Source: an uncultured Bacilli bacterium
GTDB lineage: Bacteria > Bacillota_I > Bacilli_A > RF39 > UBA660
Reading direction: 5' to 3'
Assembly (NCBI GenBank): GCA_934162195.1
Contig: CAKPHO010000004.1
Span: 8,326 to 72,325 of the forward strand
Length of the DNA: 64,000 nt
The translations under genes were made by a program, and so were the position numbers. Shown in pieces: positions 1 to 7,711 of the stretch. Positions within the stretch are counted from its first letter, which is position 1; each line of letters starts with the position of its first letter. The notes beneath the pieces are model-generated. The model worked only from the letters and a program-made list of their open reading frames with translations. It was not told where the DNA came from and made no database searches.

Positions 1-268
1 TTATGAGACCAATACTTCCAATACTAACTAAATCTTCTAAATCAACACCTGTATTTTCATACTTTTTGGATAAAAATACCACTAATCTAAGATTGTGTTC
101 TATTAACTTTTCTCTAGCAAATTCGTCTCCATTACCAGCTCTTATAACATAATCTAGTTCTTCTTCCTTAGAAAGTGGTGCTGGTAACTTATCCGCGCTT
201 CCGACATAAAAAATAGAATGTTCGCCACAAAATATTCTTATAATAAAATTAATAACTTTCTTTAACAT
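1..268 (-). CDS. sigE: RNA polymerase sporulation sigma factor SigE, N-terminal part
   Basis: Only the first 89 codons are visible; the frame is open to the left edge. The translation begins with a basic, hydrophobic stretch of about 20 residues followed by FYVGSADKLPAPLSKEEE and then NLRLVVFLSKKYENTG and DLEDLVSIGSIGLI, which match sigma regions 1.2-2.1 of mother-cell sigma-E. The hydrophobic leader corresponds to the pro-sequence that keeps pro-SigE inactive until it is cleaved. The ATG lies one base past the stop of the protease gene spoIIGA, and its AGGAGG site lies inside the end of that gene, so the two are translationally coupled as in spore formers. In the family SigE drives early mother-cell transcription after asymmetric septation. 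Identity is firm; whether the organism completes sporulation cannot be judged here. Confidence 0.9.
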   Translation of the reverse strand, partial: MLKKVINFIIRIFCGEHSIFYVGSADKLPAPLSKEEELDYVIRAGNGDEFAREKLIEHNLRLVVFLSKKYENTGVDLEDLVSIGSIGLI

Positions 269-269
269 T

Positions 270-1040
270 TTATCCTCCTATTTCAGGTAGTATGCAGTCT
301 ACCCCATCTATATTTATTTTTTTATTGATAAATCCTAGTAATAATTTTTCTTTTACTTCCTTACCATCTATTTCTAACTTTTCTAGTTTTAGACATTTAA
401 TCAGTCCTACACTATTAACAGTATTAATAGGCACGTATATACAAGGTTCTTGTATTTTACACTCTTTATTTATTAAAACAATCCTTCTTTTTAGATACGG
501 ATCAACAACTTTATTTCCTGTATCAACATACCCTATACAATTAATACTTTTGTTATCAAAATACAATTTAACATAGTGATACTTACTGTAATTATTTTTT
601 AAATTCAAACCTTGCCTTACATAAATATATATAATAAATGGTGAAAATATGATTAAAAATATAAAATTTATGCTTAACCCTTCGTGAAAAAAAACCAAAC
701 CTTGTTGCTTATACGAAAACTGTACATTCAAAAAATAAAGGAAACCTCCAAGAACAATACTAGCCATATATAAAAATCCCATGTTTTTAAAAAAGTATAT
801 TTTATCTTTATAACCAAATGTCACTAATATCATAAATACACTTATTACTATTTTAAATAGAAATAAAACAAAAGAACTTATATTAATAAATAAAAATAAA
901 ATACTTAAACTTCCTACAAATGCTCCTAATAATAATCTATTGATTGATACCATTCTTCTTAAAATTAGTGAAACTGAAAGCAATAAAATAAAATCAAATC
1001 CAAAATTTAATAAAAGAACAAGGTCTACATATATTTTCAT
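270..1040 (-). CDS. spoIIGA: Sporulation sigma-E processing aspartic peptidase SpoIIGA
   Basis: 256 residues. The N-terminal ~145 residues form about five hydrophobic segments; the rest is a soluble domain with the aspartic-protease signature GYVDTGNKVVDP near residue 175. SpoIIGA is a membrane protease of the engulfing septum whose cytosolic domain dimerises to cleave the pro-sequence of SigE, encoded next door. The longer frame starts 11 codons upstream, but the ATG at 1040 has GGTGAT three bases before it, matching many starts in this genome, and gives the usual N-terminus (membrane segment directly after MKIYVD). Expected regulation is by Spo0A and SigA; no site was recognised. Confidence 0.88.
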   Translation of the reverse strand: MKIYVDLVLLLNFGFDFILLLSVSLILRRMVSINRLLLGAFVGSLSILFLFINISSFVLFLFKIVISVFMILVTFGYKDKIYFFKNMGFLYMASIVLGGFLYFLNVQFSYKQQGLVFFHEGLSINFIFLIIFSPFIIYIYVRQGLNLKNNYSKYHYVKLYFDNKSINCIGYVDTGNKVVDPYLKRRIVLINKECKIQEPCIYVPINTVNSVGLIKCLKLEKLEIDGKEVKEKLLLGFINKKINIDGVDCILPEIGG

Positions 1041-1060
1041 CGTATCACCATAAACATTAT

Positions 1061-1096
1061 AAAAAAACAACACAAATAATTGTGTCGTTTTGTGTT
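1061..1096 (-). terminator. Rho-independent terminator after prepilin A
   Basis: On the minus strand an AACACAAA/TTTGTGTT stem with a nested smaller hairpin is followed by seven T residues. It lies just past the stop of the prepilin at 1108 and separates it from spoIIGA. Confidence 0.7.
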
Positions 1097-1107
1097 AGTA
1101 TCTAATT

Positions 1108-2121
1108 TTAATTTAATTGTGATTTTGAAATTGTGATTACTGGGCGAACGCCATAATTACCACTACCATCATTAACCTCAAGCTTAACTATAGATCCATC
1201 ATGATCGACTACCCACGCAAATTCAGAATCACCTATACAAGGAGAAGTTGTCCAATAGCCATATACTTCTGACTCCGAATTAGCTGTCCCTTCTAGATAA
1301 TCATATATCCATGTAGCTAACCCTGAAACTGAATTGTTATTAAATGATTTCCCTGAGGCCGTTGCTATTTGACTTGCAGTAGGAAAACTTACAGATATAT
1401 TTCCACCAAATATATCTTGCACATTTTTTAACAAGCTTTCTTCTCCAGTTGAATTTATATTCTCACATGTAGTATTATTATCTCCACCATCTATACACCA
1501 TGACACTGCAAAAAATCCACCTACAAAATTTCTATCCATTATTAAACTTATATTATCTCCAGAAGTCTCTAATACATAAAATGGTCTATCAAAATCTAAG
1601 TGACATGTATATTTTGCCCCCACAGTTTGGCTTGTTCCTTCTTGCAATTCACATGTTAAAGTTGTCGGTTTATTATCGTCAGATGATGTATCATCTTTTT
1701 TAGTTGCTTCGTATTTCTTATTTTCTTCATCATATGAAACTTCATAATCTCCTATTGTCATCTCTGATGATTTTTTATCTACATTTCCATTTGATATTGT
1801 TATCTTACCTAAACTTGGTTTGGTTCCTTTCACATCAATAATGATTTTATCTTTATCACTACAACTTGCGCTTTTATCTCTACAAATATTTCCATCACTT
1901 GTGATTTCATATTCTCCTTCTAAAATATTTCCGTCTAGACGTTCTGTTGCAACTACTGTTTCTACTGCACCGATATAACTATCCGCAGATCTCTCAGCTG
2001 CACCTTTCTTTGCACTTTTTATTGTGTTCATTACTATTGGGGTTGCTATTAGTGCTATTATTGCTAATACTACTATTACCGCTAGTAATTCTATTAAAGT
2101 AAAAGCATTTTTCTTCTTCAT
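1108..2121 (-). CDS. Prepilin-like protein A with GVRPVI-type C-terminal module
   Basis: 337 residues. It starts with a type IV prepilin signal: basic MKKKNA, cleavage before FTLIELL, Glu at +5 and a ~20-residue hydrophobic helix. Ala rather than Gly is at -1. After the helix comes the segment KKGAAERSADSYI shared with prepilins B, F, G and H, then a Ser/Gly/Lys-rich beta domain, then a tip of ~170 residues ending YWTTSP...YGVRPVITISK. That ending resembles the C-type-lectin/FGE-like fold used by several surface-displayed binding proteins. Its 3' codons are ordinary A/T-ending ones, unlike prepilin H. It has its own consensus promoter and its own terminator, so it is monocistronic. Minor pilin or pseudopilin is the likely role; the ligand is unknown. 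Confidence 0.8.
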   Translation of the reverse strand: MKKKNAFTLIELLAVIVVLAIIALIATPIVMNTIKSAKKGAAERSADSYIGAVETVVATERLDGNILEGEYEITSDGNICRDKSASCSDKDKIIIDVKGTKPSLGKITISNGNVDKKSSEMTIGDYEVSYDEENKKYEATKKDDTSSDDNKPTTLTCELQEGTSQTVGAKYTCHLDFDRPFYVLETSGDNISLIMDRNFVGGFFAVSWCIDGGDNNTTCENINSTGEESLLKNVQDIFGGNISVSFPTASQIATASGKSFNNNSVSGLATWIYDYLEGTANSESEVYGYWTTSPCIGDSEFAWVVDHDGSIVKLEVNDGSGNYGVRPVITISKSQLN

Positions 2122-2152
2122 CTTAACTCCTCCTAATTCTACTTCCTTTTAG

Positions 2153-2182
2153 ATTATAATCTATAAATTGTGACTTTGTCAA
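2153..2182 (-). promoter_or_regulatory. Consensus sigma-A promoter of prepilin A
   Basis: Minus strand TTGACA, an 18-base spacer and TATAAT, ending about 30 bases before the AGGAGG site and ATG of the prepilin. Both hexamers match the consensus exactly. Confidence 0.75.
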
Positions 2183-2207
2183 CAAGAAAAAATTTCACTT
2201 TACACTA

Positions 2208-2236
2208 ACAAAAAAGGTACAAGTGTTTGTACCTTT
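2208..2236 (-). terminator. Terminator after the GGDEF-like sensor gene
   Basis: AAAGGTACAA/TTGTACCTTT stem followed on the minus strand by a T run; it lies immediately past the stop at 2240. Confidence 0.75.
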
Positions 2237-2239
2237 GTT

Positions 2240-4291
2240 TTAGTAATTTATTTCTTCTTTTATTTCTCTCATTATTGTTGTTGCTTCATTTATAGCATCA
2301 TCAACTGTTTTAATAGCATCATCAATCATACTATAACCAATAGCTGCTCCAAAACCATGAGATAATCCTTTAAATTCTTTATTCAATTTTCTTATATAAC
2401 TTACTACTTGTTTTTCATCATAACCTACCATGTAAATTAAGAATTCATTACCATTAGTTCTAATTATATCAGTATTTGGCATTTGAGTTGAAATAAGGAT
2501 ATTAGCAGCTTCACCAATTACTTTGTCACCTTCGGCATGACCATAATTATCATTAATATAAGCAACATTATTTAAATCTATTACAATAATTGTTTGTGGA
2601 TATACTTCACTATTATCCCACTTTTCAATATTATCATTTAAATAATTTCTATTTTTTAAAGATGTTAACATGTCAATATATTTTAATTTATCTTCTTTTG
2701 ATAAATTAACTTTCTTAACTTTTTTCTTTTTAGGCTTAAATATATTAAATCCAATGAATAATAATATTCCTGCACTTATTAATCCAACTATCGATAAAAC
2801 AAATTTTCTAATAGAGAAAGGTCTTGCCATTAAGCTAGAAACTTCAAAGTAACCTTTATTTATTAATTCTTTTTCATTGTTAAAAGTTAAGTAGAAATCA
2901 AGCAATTTAGCAAATAACTTATTATCATTAATATCTCTAATTGTAAAATTATAATTTGTATCTAAGTTAAAGATATTTAATATTTTATAATTTTTTAAAT
3001 TCTTACTAGCGTAAACATTATATGTATCTAAATCTAAAACAGCGATTGAATTACTTTTTAAATTAGAAAGTAAACTTTCGGTGTTTTTATAATTTTTTAC
3101 TTTTATTCCTAACTTATTTAAATAATCAGCAAGTCTAGTTTCCTCAACAACCATTACTTCTTTATCTTTTAAAGAGTTAACTGAATTTATAGAAATATTT
3201 TCATCATTTGATAAAACTACTATTTTTTCATCATAACTAGAAACAGTATTGTAAACGTCCATATCAAATCCAAAATATGTTGTATTATTAAAAATAATAT
3301 CTAATTTATTTTGATTAAAGTCTTTAACTAAAGATGAAATATCATCATATTTTTTGTAGCTTATTTCTATACCAGCAAAATCAGAAAAATCAGAAATAAT
3401 TGAATGATTTATACCTACATATTTACCATCAACAACTAAATCATAAGGACTATTTTCATAAAAACCGTATGCGTATCTTTTGCTCTTAAATTCTACTTTA
3501 TCTTTATCTCCGATACTTGAGAAATTTAAATAACTATTTAAAAATTGATTAGCATAAGATTTATTTAATTTTTCCCTCTCCCATTTTTGATAATATTTAG
3601 TTAGAATACTATTTAATTTATCATTACTTCCTAATTGTAAAACATAATATTTTGTCATTTCTGAAATATGATAATTGATATTTAATTTTTCGTTTGAAGC
3701 AATCTCCTTAAAGTAATTTAAACGTGGCAATACAATTGCGTCAATCTTCTTTTCTCCATCACTTTGTAAATCACTTATCATCGTTTCATAATTATCATAA
3801 GACTTTAATAAGATATCATTATTTAAATAAGTATTTACTAAGTTTAAATCATCTTTATATACTCCTACTGTGATATTTTTAATTTCATTTAAAGATCCAT
3901 ATTTAACTTTATTTTTTGATATTAAAACATAGTCATCTTCATATACTTTTATTTGATTAGATTCAATATTATCAACATATTTTAATGAATATTCATTTTT
4001 TATTTCATCACCATTATTGTATGCGACCTTATTAAATTCTAATTTTGTATTATCTTCTAAATCTTTTAGAAAATCAAAAAATATACCATCACCATTATAA
4101 CTTATTAGCGGAACATTGTTAATTATTGATAAATCAATTAATTTTGATTTATTATTTTCTATCCATTGTTTTTCTAATAATGTTAAAGTGGTATTTTTGT
4201 CTTGTTTAAAGCCTATAAAATAAACTACTAAACTAACTGCTACTAAAGCTATAACACTTATAATTGTTATTCCTATTTTCTTATTCTTCAT
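2240..4291 (-). CDS. Membrane sensor with two solute-binding-like domains and a degenerate GGDEF domain
   Basis: 683 residues. A signal anchor (about 7-27) is followed by two stretches of about 230 residues that look like periplasmic solute-binding (SBP_bac_3) folds, for example NKVKYGSLNEIKNITVGVY and KRYAYGFYENSPYDLVVDG. A second membrane segment near 505-525 precedes a lysine-rich linker and a cytosolic GGDEF-type domain (LTSLKNRNYLN, then DLNNVAYINDNYGHAEGD). The signature loop reads NGNEF instead of GGDEF, so cyclase activity is doubtful and the domain may bind nucleotide or partner proteins. Its ATG overlaps the end of the upstream gene by 11 bases, so the two are coupled. Likely extracytoplasmic ligand sensing linked to nucleotide signalling; ligand unknown. 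Confidence 0.75.
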   Translation of the reverse strand: MKNKKIGITIISVIALVAVSLVVYFIGFKQDKNTTLTLLEKQWIENNKSKLIDLSIINNVPLISYNGDGIFFDFLKDLEDNTKLEFNKVAYNNGDEIKNEYSLKYVDNIESNQIKVYEDDYVLISKNKVKYGSLNEIKNITVGVYKDDLNLVNTYLNNDILLKSYDNYETMISDLQSDGEKKIDAIVLPRLNYFKEIASNEKLNINYHISEMTKYYVLQLGSNDKLNSILTKYYQKWEREKLNKSYANQFLNSYLNFSSIGDKDKVEFKSKRYAYGFYENSPYDLVVDGKYVGINHSIISDFSDFAGIEISYKKYDDISSLVKDFNQNKLDIIFNNTTYFGFDMDVYNTVSSYDEKIVVLSNDENISINSVNSLKDKEVMVVEETRLADYLNKLGIKVKNYKNTESLLSNLKSNSIAVLDLDTYNVYASKNLKNYKILNIFNLDTNYNFTIRDINDNKLFAKLLDFYLTFNNEKELINKGYFEVSSLMARPFSIRKFVLSIVGLISAGILLFIGFNIFKPKKKKVKKVNLSKEDKLKYIDMLTSLKNRNYLNDNIEKWDNSEVYPQTIIVIDLNNVAYINDNYGHAEGDKVIGEAANILISTQMPNTDIIRTNGNEFLIYMVGYDEKQVVSYIRKLNKEFKGLSHGFGAAIGYSMIDDAIKTVDDAINEATTIMREIKEEINY

Positions 4292-4739
4292 CTTGAACTA
4301 CCTCTTTTCTTGATATTGAGAAAACCTCATTATTTCTATGCTTATATGCTATAACTGGATATGATTTTGATGTGCTCGTTACAAATATTTCAAAATCATA
4401 AAATGCTTTTTCCGAATCAGAGAAACCATCTAAAATTAAATTAAACATACTTTCTAAAGAAAGTTCATCTGTTTCTGGTTTTACATCAATAAAAAATTTT
4501 ATTATTTTACCATCTAATTTGTAATTAACAGTATTACAATTGTTATTACTTAAAAGTTTATCTTTTATGTTAGTAATTTTATTATCACTAATCAAAACAT
4601 TTTCTATCCCATTTAATCGATTGCCATATTTATTTGAATTATTTTGATACAAATAAATATAAATAGCTAATATTATTATAAATACAAATACTAATGTAAG
4701 AATCGCCACTAAAACTTTATTCTTTTTAATAAAATTCAT
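4281..4739 (-). CDS. Small membrane-anchored protein co-transcribed with the sensor
   Basis: 152 residues from the ATG at 4739, chosen because GGAGAG lies seven bases upstream; a longer open frame has no ribosome site. One N-terminal membrane segment (about 12-33) is followed by ~115 extracytoplasmic residues with no family I recognise. The stop overlaps the start of the sensor at 2240-4291, suggesting the two work together, perhaps as partner and receptor. First gene of a two-gene operon with a clear promoter and operator-like palindrome. Confidence 0.65.
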   Translation of the reverse strand: MNFIKKNKVLVAILTLVFVFIIILAIYIYLYQNNSNKYGNRLNGIENVLISDNKITNIKDKLLSNNNCNTVNYKLDGKIIKFFIDVKPETDELSLESMFNLILDGFSDSEKAFYDFEIFVTSTSKSYPVIAYKHRNNEVFSISRKEVVQDEE

Positions 4740-4754
4740 ATTTTCTCTCCTATC

Positions 4755-4796
4755 ATCTCGCGAGATAATTATACTATATTTACCAATATTTTTCAA
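4755..4796 (-). promoter_or_regulatory. Promoter with palindromic operator for the sensor operon
   Basis: Minus strand TTGAAA, 17 bases, TATAAT, followed directly by the perfect 12-base palindrome ATCTCGCGAGAT (4755-4766) at the expected transcription start. The palindrome is strongly GC-rich at its centre compared with its surroundings. Position and symmetry suggest a repressor site; I do not know the repressor. Confidence 0.7.
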
Positions 4797-4804
4797 TTTC
4801 TTAT

Positions 4805-4830
4805 AAAGAAAAAAACACAAAAAGTGTTTA
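4805..4830 (-). terminator. Terminator after the ytxH-like gene
   Basis: AAACAC/GTGTTT stem followed on the minus strand by a T run, overlapping the stop codon of the ytxH-like gene. Confidence 0.65.
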
Positions 4831-5238
4831 TTTTTCTTTGGCTTCTAATTTTTCCAAAACTTCTTTAGTAACATCAATAGCTTTTAATCTAATTGCATTA
4901 GCAGCATCTTCAAGAACTGGAGTTCCTTTTTCAACTGCATAATCAACTAATTTTTTGGCTGAATTTTCAATATCTTTGGCTTTCTTTTTAGCAATTTTTA
5001 AAACTTTTTCTTTGTCTAAATCTGCTAATTCTTCCTTAATTTCATCAATTTTCTTTTCAATATTTTCTTTTACTTCATCAGCATCAACATCTTTTAGTTT
5101 ATTGATCATTTCATCAATTTTTATTTTTAATTCAGCTCTTGTTTTACTACCTTCCTTTGGAGCAAATAAAACTCCTAATCCAGCCCCTACTGCAGCTCCT
5201 GTTAAAAATTTAAAAAATCCATGCTTATTCTTTCCCAT
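4828..5238 (-). CDS. YtxH domain-containing protein
   Basis: 136 residues. The N-terminus GFFKFLTGAAVGAGLGVLFAP is the glycine-zipper membrane segment typical of YtxH, ending in APKEGSKTR. The remainder is a long charged helical region rich in Lys/Glu, likely coiled coil. The ATG at 5238 was chosen over one five codons upstream because GGAGG precedes it; it lies inside the end of the previous gene. It pairs with a DUF948 protein, the same arrangement as ytxG-ytxH in Bacillus, where the pair is stress related. Precise role unknown. Confidence 0.8.
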   Translation of the reverse strand: MGKNKHGFFKFLTGAAVGAGLGVLFAPKEGSKTRAELKIKIDEMINKLKDVDADEVKENIEKKIDEIKEELADLDKEKVLKIAKKKAKDIENSAKKLVDYAVEKGTPVLEDAANAIRLKAIDVTKEVLEKLEAKEK

Positions 5239-5530
5239 CTTCTTCTCCTCCATTTTCTTCTTTATGTTTTCTTTTCTTAAATAATGAAGCTAATCCTGCT
5301 GTCACAGTGCCAACAATCTTGTCAGTTAGTAAACTTATTGCATCAGCACTACGATCAACTAATGAAAATACTCCATTTAATTTAGACATCTTATAATTTA
5401 CGTCATCAATTGTTCTGTCTACTCTGTTTAAAGTTTTAATAGCTCTAATAGATAAAACAATTAAGACTACTATTAGTATACTCAACAATATATATAATAT
5501 GATTGGTAAAATTTTTAATAATGCTTCCAT
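5225..5530 (-). CDS. DUF948 (YtxG-like) membrane protein
   Basis: 101 residues: one N-terminal membrane helix (about 8-28), then a heptad-like helix (TLNRVDRTIDDVNYKMSKL) and a charged tail. This matches DUF948 proteins such as B. subtilis YtxG. Its end overlaps the following ytxH-like gene and its start abuts the stop of the preceding acidic protein, so the three form one transcription unit. General stress or envelope function is presumed from the family only. Confidence 0.75.
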   Translation of the reverse strand: MEALLKILPIILYILLSILIVVLIVLSIRAIKTLNRVDRTIDDVNYKMSKLNGVFSLVDRSADAISLLTDKIVGTVTAGLASLFKKRKHKEENGGEEDGKE

Positions 5531-6306
5531 TATTCACCATCCTTCTTATCATACATAGAATCTATTAAATTAAACAAATCACTATCTGTTAATTCTTCTT
5601 TTGTTTCATCTTTTTCTTCTTGAAGTTCTTCAAACATTTCTTCATCACTAAGAGGTTCTTCTTTACTCTCTATTTCTTCAAACAAATCATTTTTATTTTC
5701 CTCTATATTTTCTATTACATCATCTTTTTTAGCAAATCTAGGTTGATAATCTAAATCTACTAATCCATCATCTAGTGTTTCGACTTCATCATTAATAATA
5801 CCGTTTTCTTCAGTAATTTCATAATCATCACTTGGTATAATTACTTCTAAATCATCTTCTAAAGTGCCATAAGCTTTTCTTCTAACATCATCAATAGTTA
5901 AATGTGAATTATCATACTCTGTTATTATTGGTCTATTTTTCTTAGGTGTTATATCATCTTTACGATAATTTTTATCTAAAACTCCATATACTGGTGAAAT
6001 AATAGGTGTTGGCCTAAATACTTTTTTTTCTTCTTCTTTTCCTTTGTATTTTTCTTCTAGTTTCTTTGGTTTTGGTTTTTTTTCTTCTTTTCTTTCTAAA
6101 CTAGCAAAATCCTTATCATCAAAGAAAACCGGAGCTTGAGGTTTTTCTTCTTTTACAAGAACCTCACTTTCTGCTACCACAGTTTTTTTAGGTTCCTCCA
6201 CAGTTGGTGTAGGAGCTGGTATTTCTACCTGCATAACTTCTTTTTTTATTGGTGTTTCTTCTACTTCTTCTGTAAACATATTTTTTACTTTTTCTAAAAA
6301 TCCCAT
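5530..6306 (-). CDS. Acidic, low-complexity cytosolic protein
   Basis: 258 residues from the ATG at 6306, which has GAGGTGAT just upstream. It begins MGFLEKVKNMFTEEVEE and is then rich in Glu, Lys, Pro and Val, with no membrane segment; a more ordered patch is VYGVLDKNYRKDDITPKKN. The composition suggests an intrinsically disordered scaffold. The architecture resembles small cell-division-associated proteins of low-GC Firmicutes, but I cannot assign it to a family. It starts inside the end of a lipoprotein gene and abuts the DUF948 gene. Confidence 0.6.
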   Translation of the reverse strand: MGFLEKVKNMFTEEVEETPIKKEVMQVEIPAPTPTVEEPKKTVVAESEVLVKEEKPQAPVFFDDKDFASLERKEEKKPKPKKLEEKYKGKEEEKKVFRPTPIISPVYGVLDKNYRKDDITPKKNRPIITEYDNSHLTIDDVRRKAYGTLEDDLEVIIPSDDYEITEENGIINDEVETLDDGLVDLDYQPRFAKKDDVIENIEENKNDLFEEIESKEEPLSDEEMFEELQEEKDETKEELTDSDLFNLIDSMYDKKDGE

Positions 6307-6316
6307 TCTATCACCT

Positions 6317-6931
6317 CTATTGTTTTTCCTCTTCATTTTCATCTGCATAATCTAAGAAATTATTATCTTCAGCTTCTGATTCAAATATATCATATTTCTC
6401 TTCTTTATTAGTAAAGAATTCATCATCAAGCATTAACTTAATAACCTCTGGATTAAACTTTATTGTGGATAAAATATACGTTGCATTTAAAACTACTGAT
6501 TCCACATCATCTTTTTCTACTAATGCCTGAATTCTAGCATAATTATAATAGAAATTAATCAAGTACTTACCATTTTGTTCTTCTATTTTTAGGTAACCTT
6601 TTTTATCATTTATATTAAATTCTCGTGAATAATACGCCGAATCATTAATCTCATAATTCATTTCTTTTTGATAAAAATAACTTATGGCATCAACATATAA
6701 ATAATAATAATTACCATTTGAATAAAGTTTATCATTAAATTCAACTGTATCTATATAACTTACACCACGTGGAACATAATACTTATAACCTTTACCAACC
6801 CGATTATATAAAGTATTATTTTTAGATAAAATAACATTAATAGTATTATCAATATCTTTTGTATTTATTCTAACAGCGGTGCATCCAGTTAGAGACAAAC
6901 CAACTAAAAGCAGTAACACTATTTTTTTCAT
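6317..6931 (-). CDS. Putative lipoprotein
   Basis: 204 residues with a lipoprotein signal peptide (MKKIVLLLLVGLSLTGC, lipobox LTGC). The mature part is mixed beta/alpha with many Tyr and Asn and an acidic tail; no family recognised. It would be anchored on the outer face of the membrane. It is the first gene of a four-gene run with the acidic protein and the ytxG/ytxH-like pair, which hints at an envelope-related job. Confidence 0.65.
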   Translation of the reverse strand: MKKIVLLLLVGLSLTGCTAVRINTKDIDNTINVILSKNNTLYNRVGKGYKYYVPRGVSYIDTVEFNDKLYSNGNYYYLYVDAISYFYQKEMNYEINDSAYYSREFNINDKKGYLKIEEQNGKYLINFYYNYARIQALVEKDDVESVVLNATYILSTIKFNPEVIKLMLDDEFFTNKEEKYDIFESEAEDNNFLDYADENEEEKQ

Positions 6932-7010
6932 ATCTCACCTACTTAACTAAATTATATCAAATTTTATAAATTTTTAAATATTTTTTGTTACTTTACTGTA
7001 AATATAATGT

Positions 7011-7640
7011 CTATTTAGTAACATCAACCATATATATTTGGTTTCCTTTGTTTACAAATTTTTCTTCATATTCAGTCATAATATTATCCGGATAACTATC
7101 ACTATGCAAGTCCAAAGATATATCATTTATTTTATATCCATAATCAATAAATGATTTTACTGAATATTCAAACAATTTTCTATTATCTGTTTTCATAGTA
7201 ATATTTTTAATATTTTTAAAGATATTATCATACTTTTTTAAAAATATTTTACTAGATAATCTTCTATGTGCATGTCTATCTTTAGGCCAAGGATCAGAAA
7301 AGTTTAAATATATTTTAGATATTTCATGATCAAACACATCGTCTATTTCTAAAGCATCCATTCTAATAATCCTTAAATTAGGAATATCTTTGTTTTCTAA
7401 TTTTTGAATAGCTCTTACTACAACGCTGTCATATTTTTCAATCCCAATAAAATTGATATTAGGATATTTTAAAGCATTATCAATAATAAATTTACCCTTA
7501 CCCATTCCAATTTCTATGTATATAGGATTATCATTACCAAATAATTTACTATATTTACCCCTATGCTCTTTATAATCTAGAACAACATAATTAGATGATT
7601 CTATTATCTCTTTTGCACCTTTTACGTTTCTTAATCTCAC
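7011..7640 (-). CDS. trmB: tRNA (guanine-N7-)-methyltransferase TrmB
   Basis: 209 residues. TrmB methylates G46 in the variable loop of tRNAs with SAM. Diagnostic motifs: the SAM-binding YIEIGMGKGKFI, NFIGIEKYDSVV, the catalytic-region NFSDPWPKDRHAHRRL, and TDNRKLFEYS plus TEYEEKF near the C-terminus. The GTG at 7640 was preferred because GGTGAT lies upstream and the resulting MRLRN start fits the family. It stands alone between a lipoprotein and prepilin B. Confidence 0.92.
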   Translation of the reverse strand: MRLRNVKGAKEIIESSNYVVLDYKEHRGKYSKLFGNDNPIYIEIGMGKGKFIIDNALKYPNINFIGIEKYDSVVVRAIQKLENKDIPNLRIIRMDALEIDDVFDHEISKIYLNFSDPWPKDRHAHRRLSSKIFLKKYDNIFKNIKNITMKTDNRKLFEYSVKSFIDYGYKINDISLDLHSDSYPDNIMTEYEEKFVNKGNQIYMVDVTK

Positions 7641-7711
7641 TCTAATCACCTATATCAATTATAACACATAAACAAAAAAAAGAATATAACTTGTATTATA
7701 TTCTCTATAAA

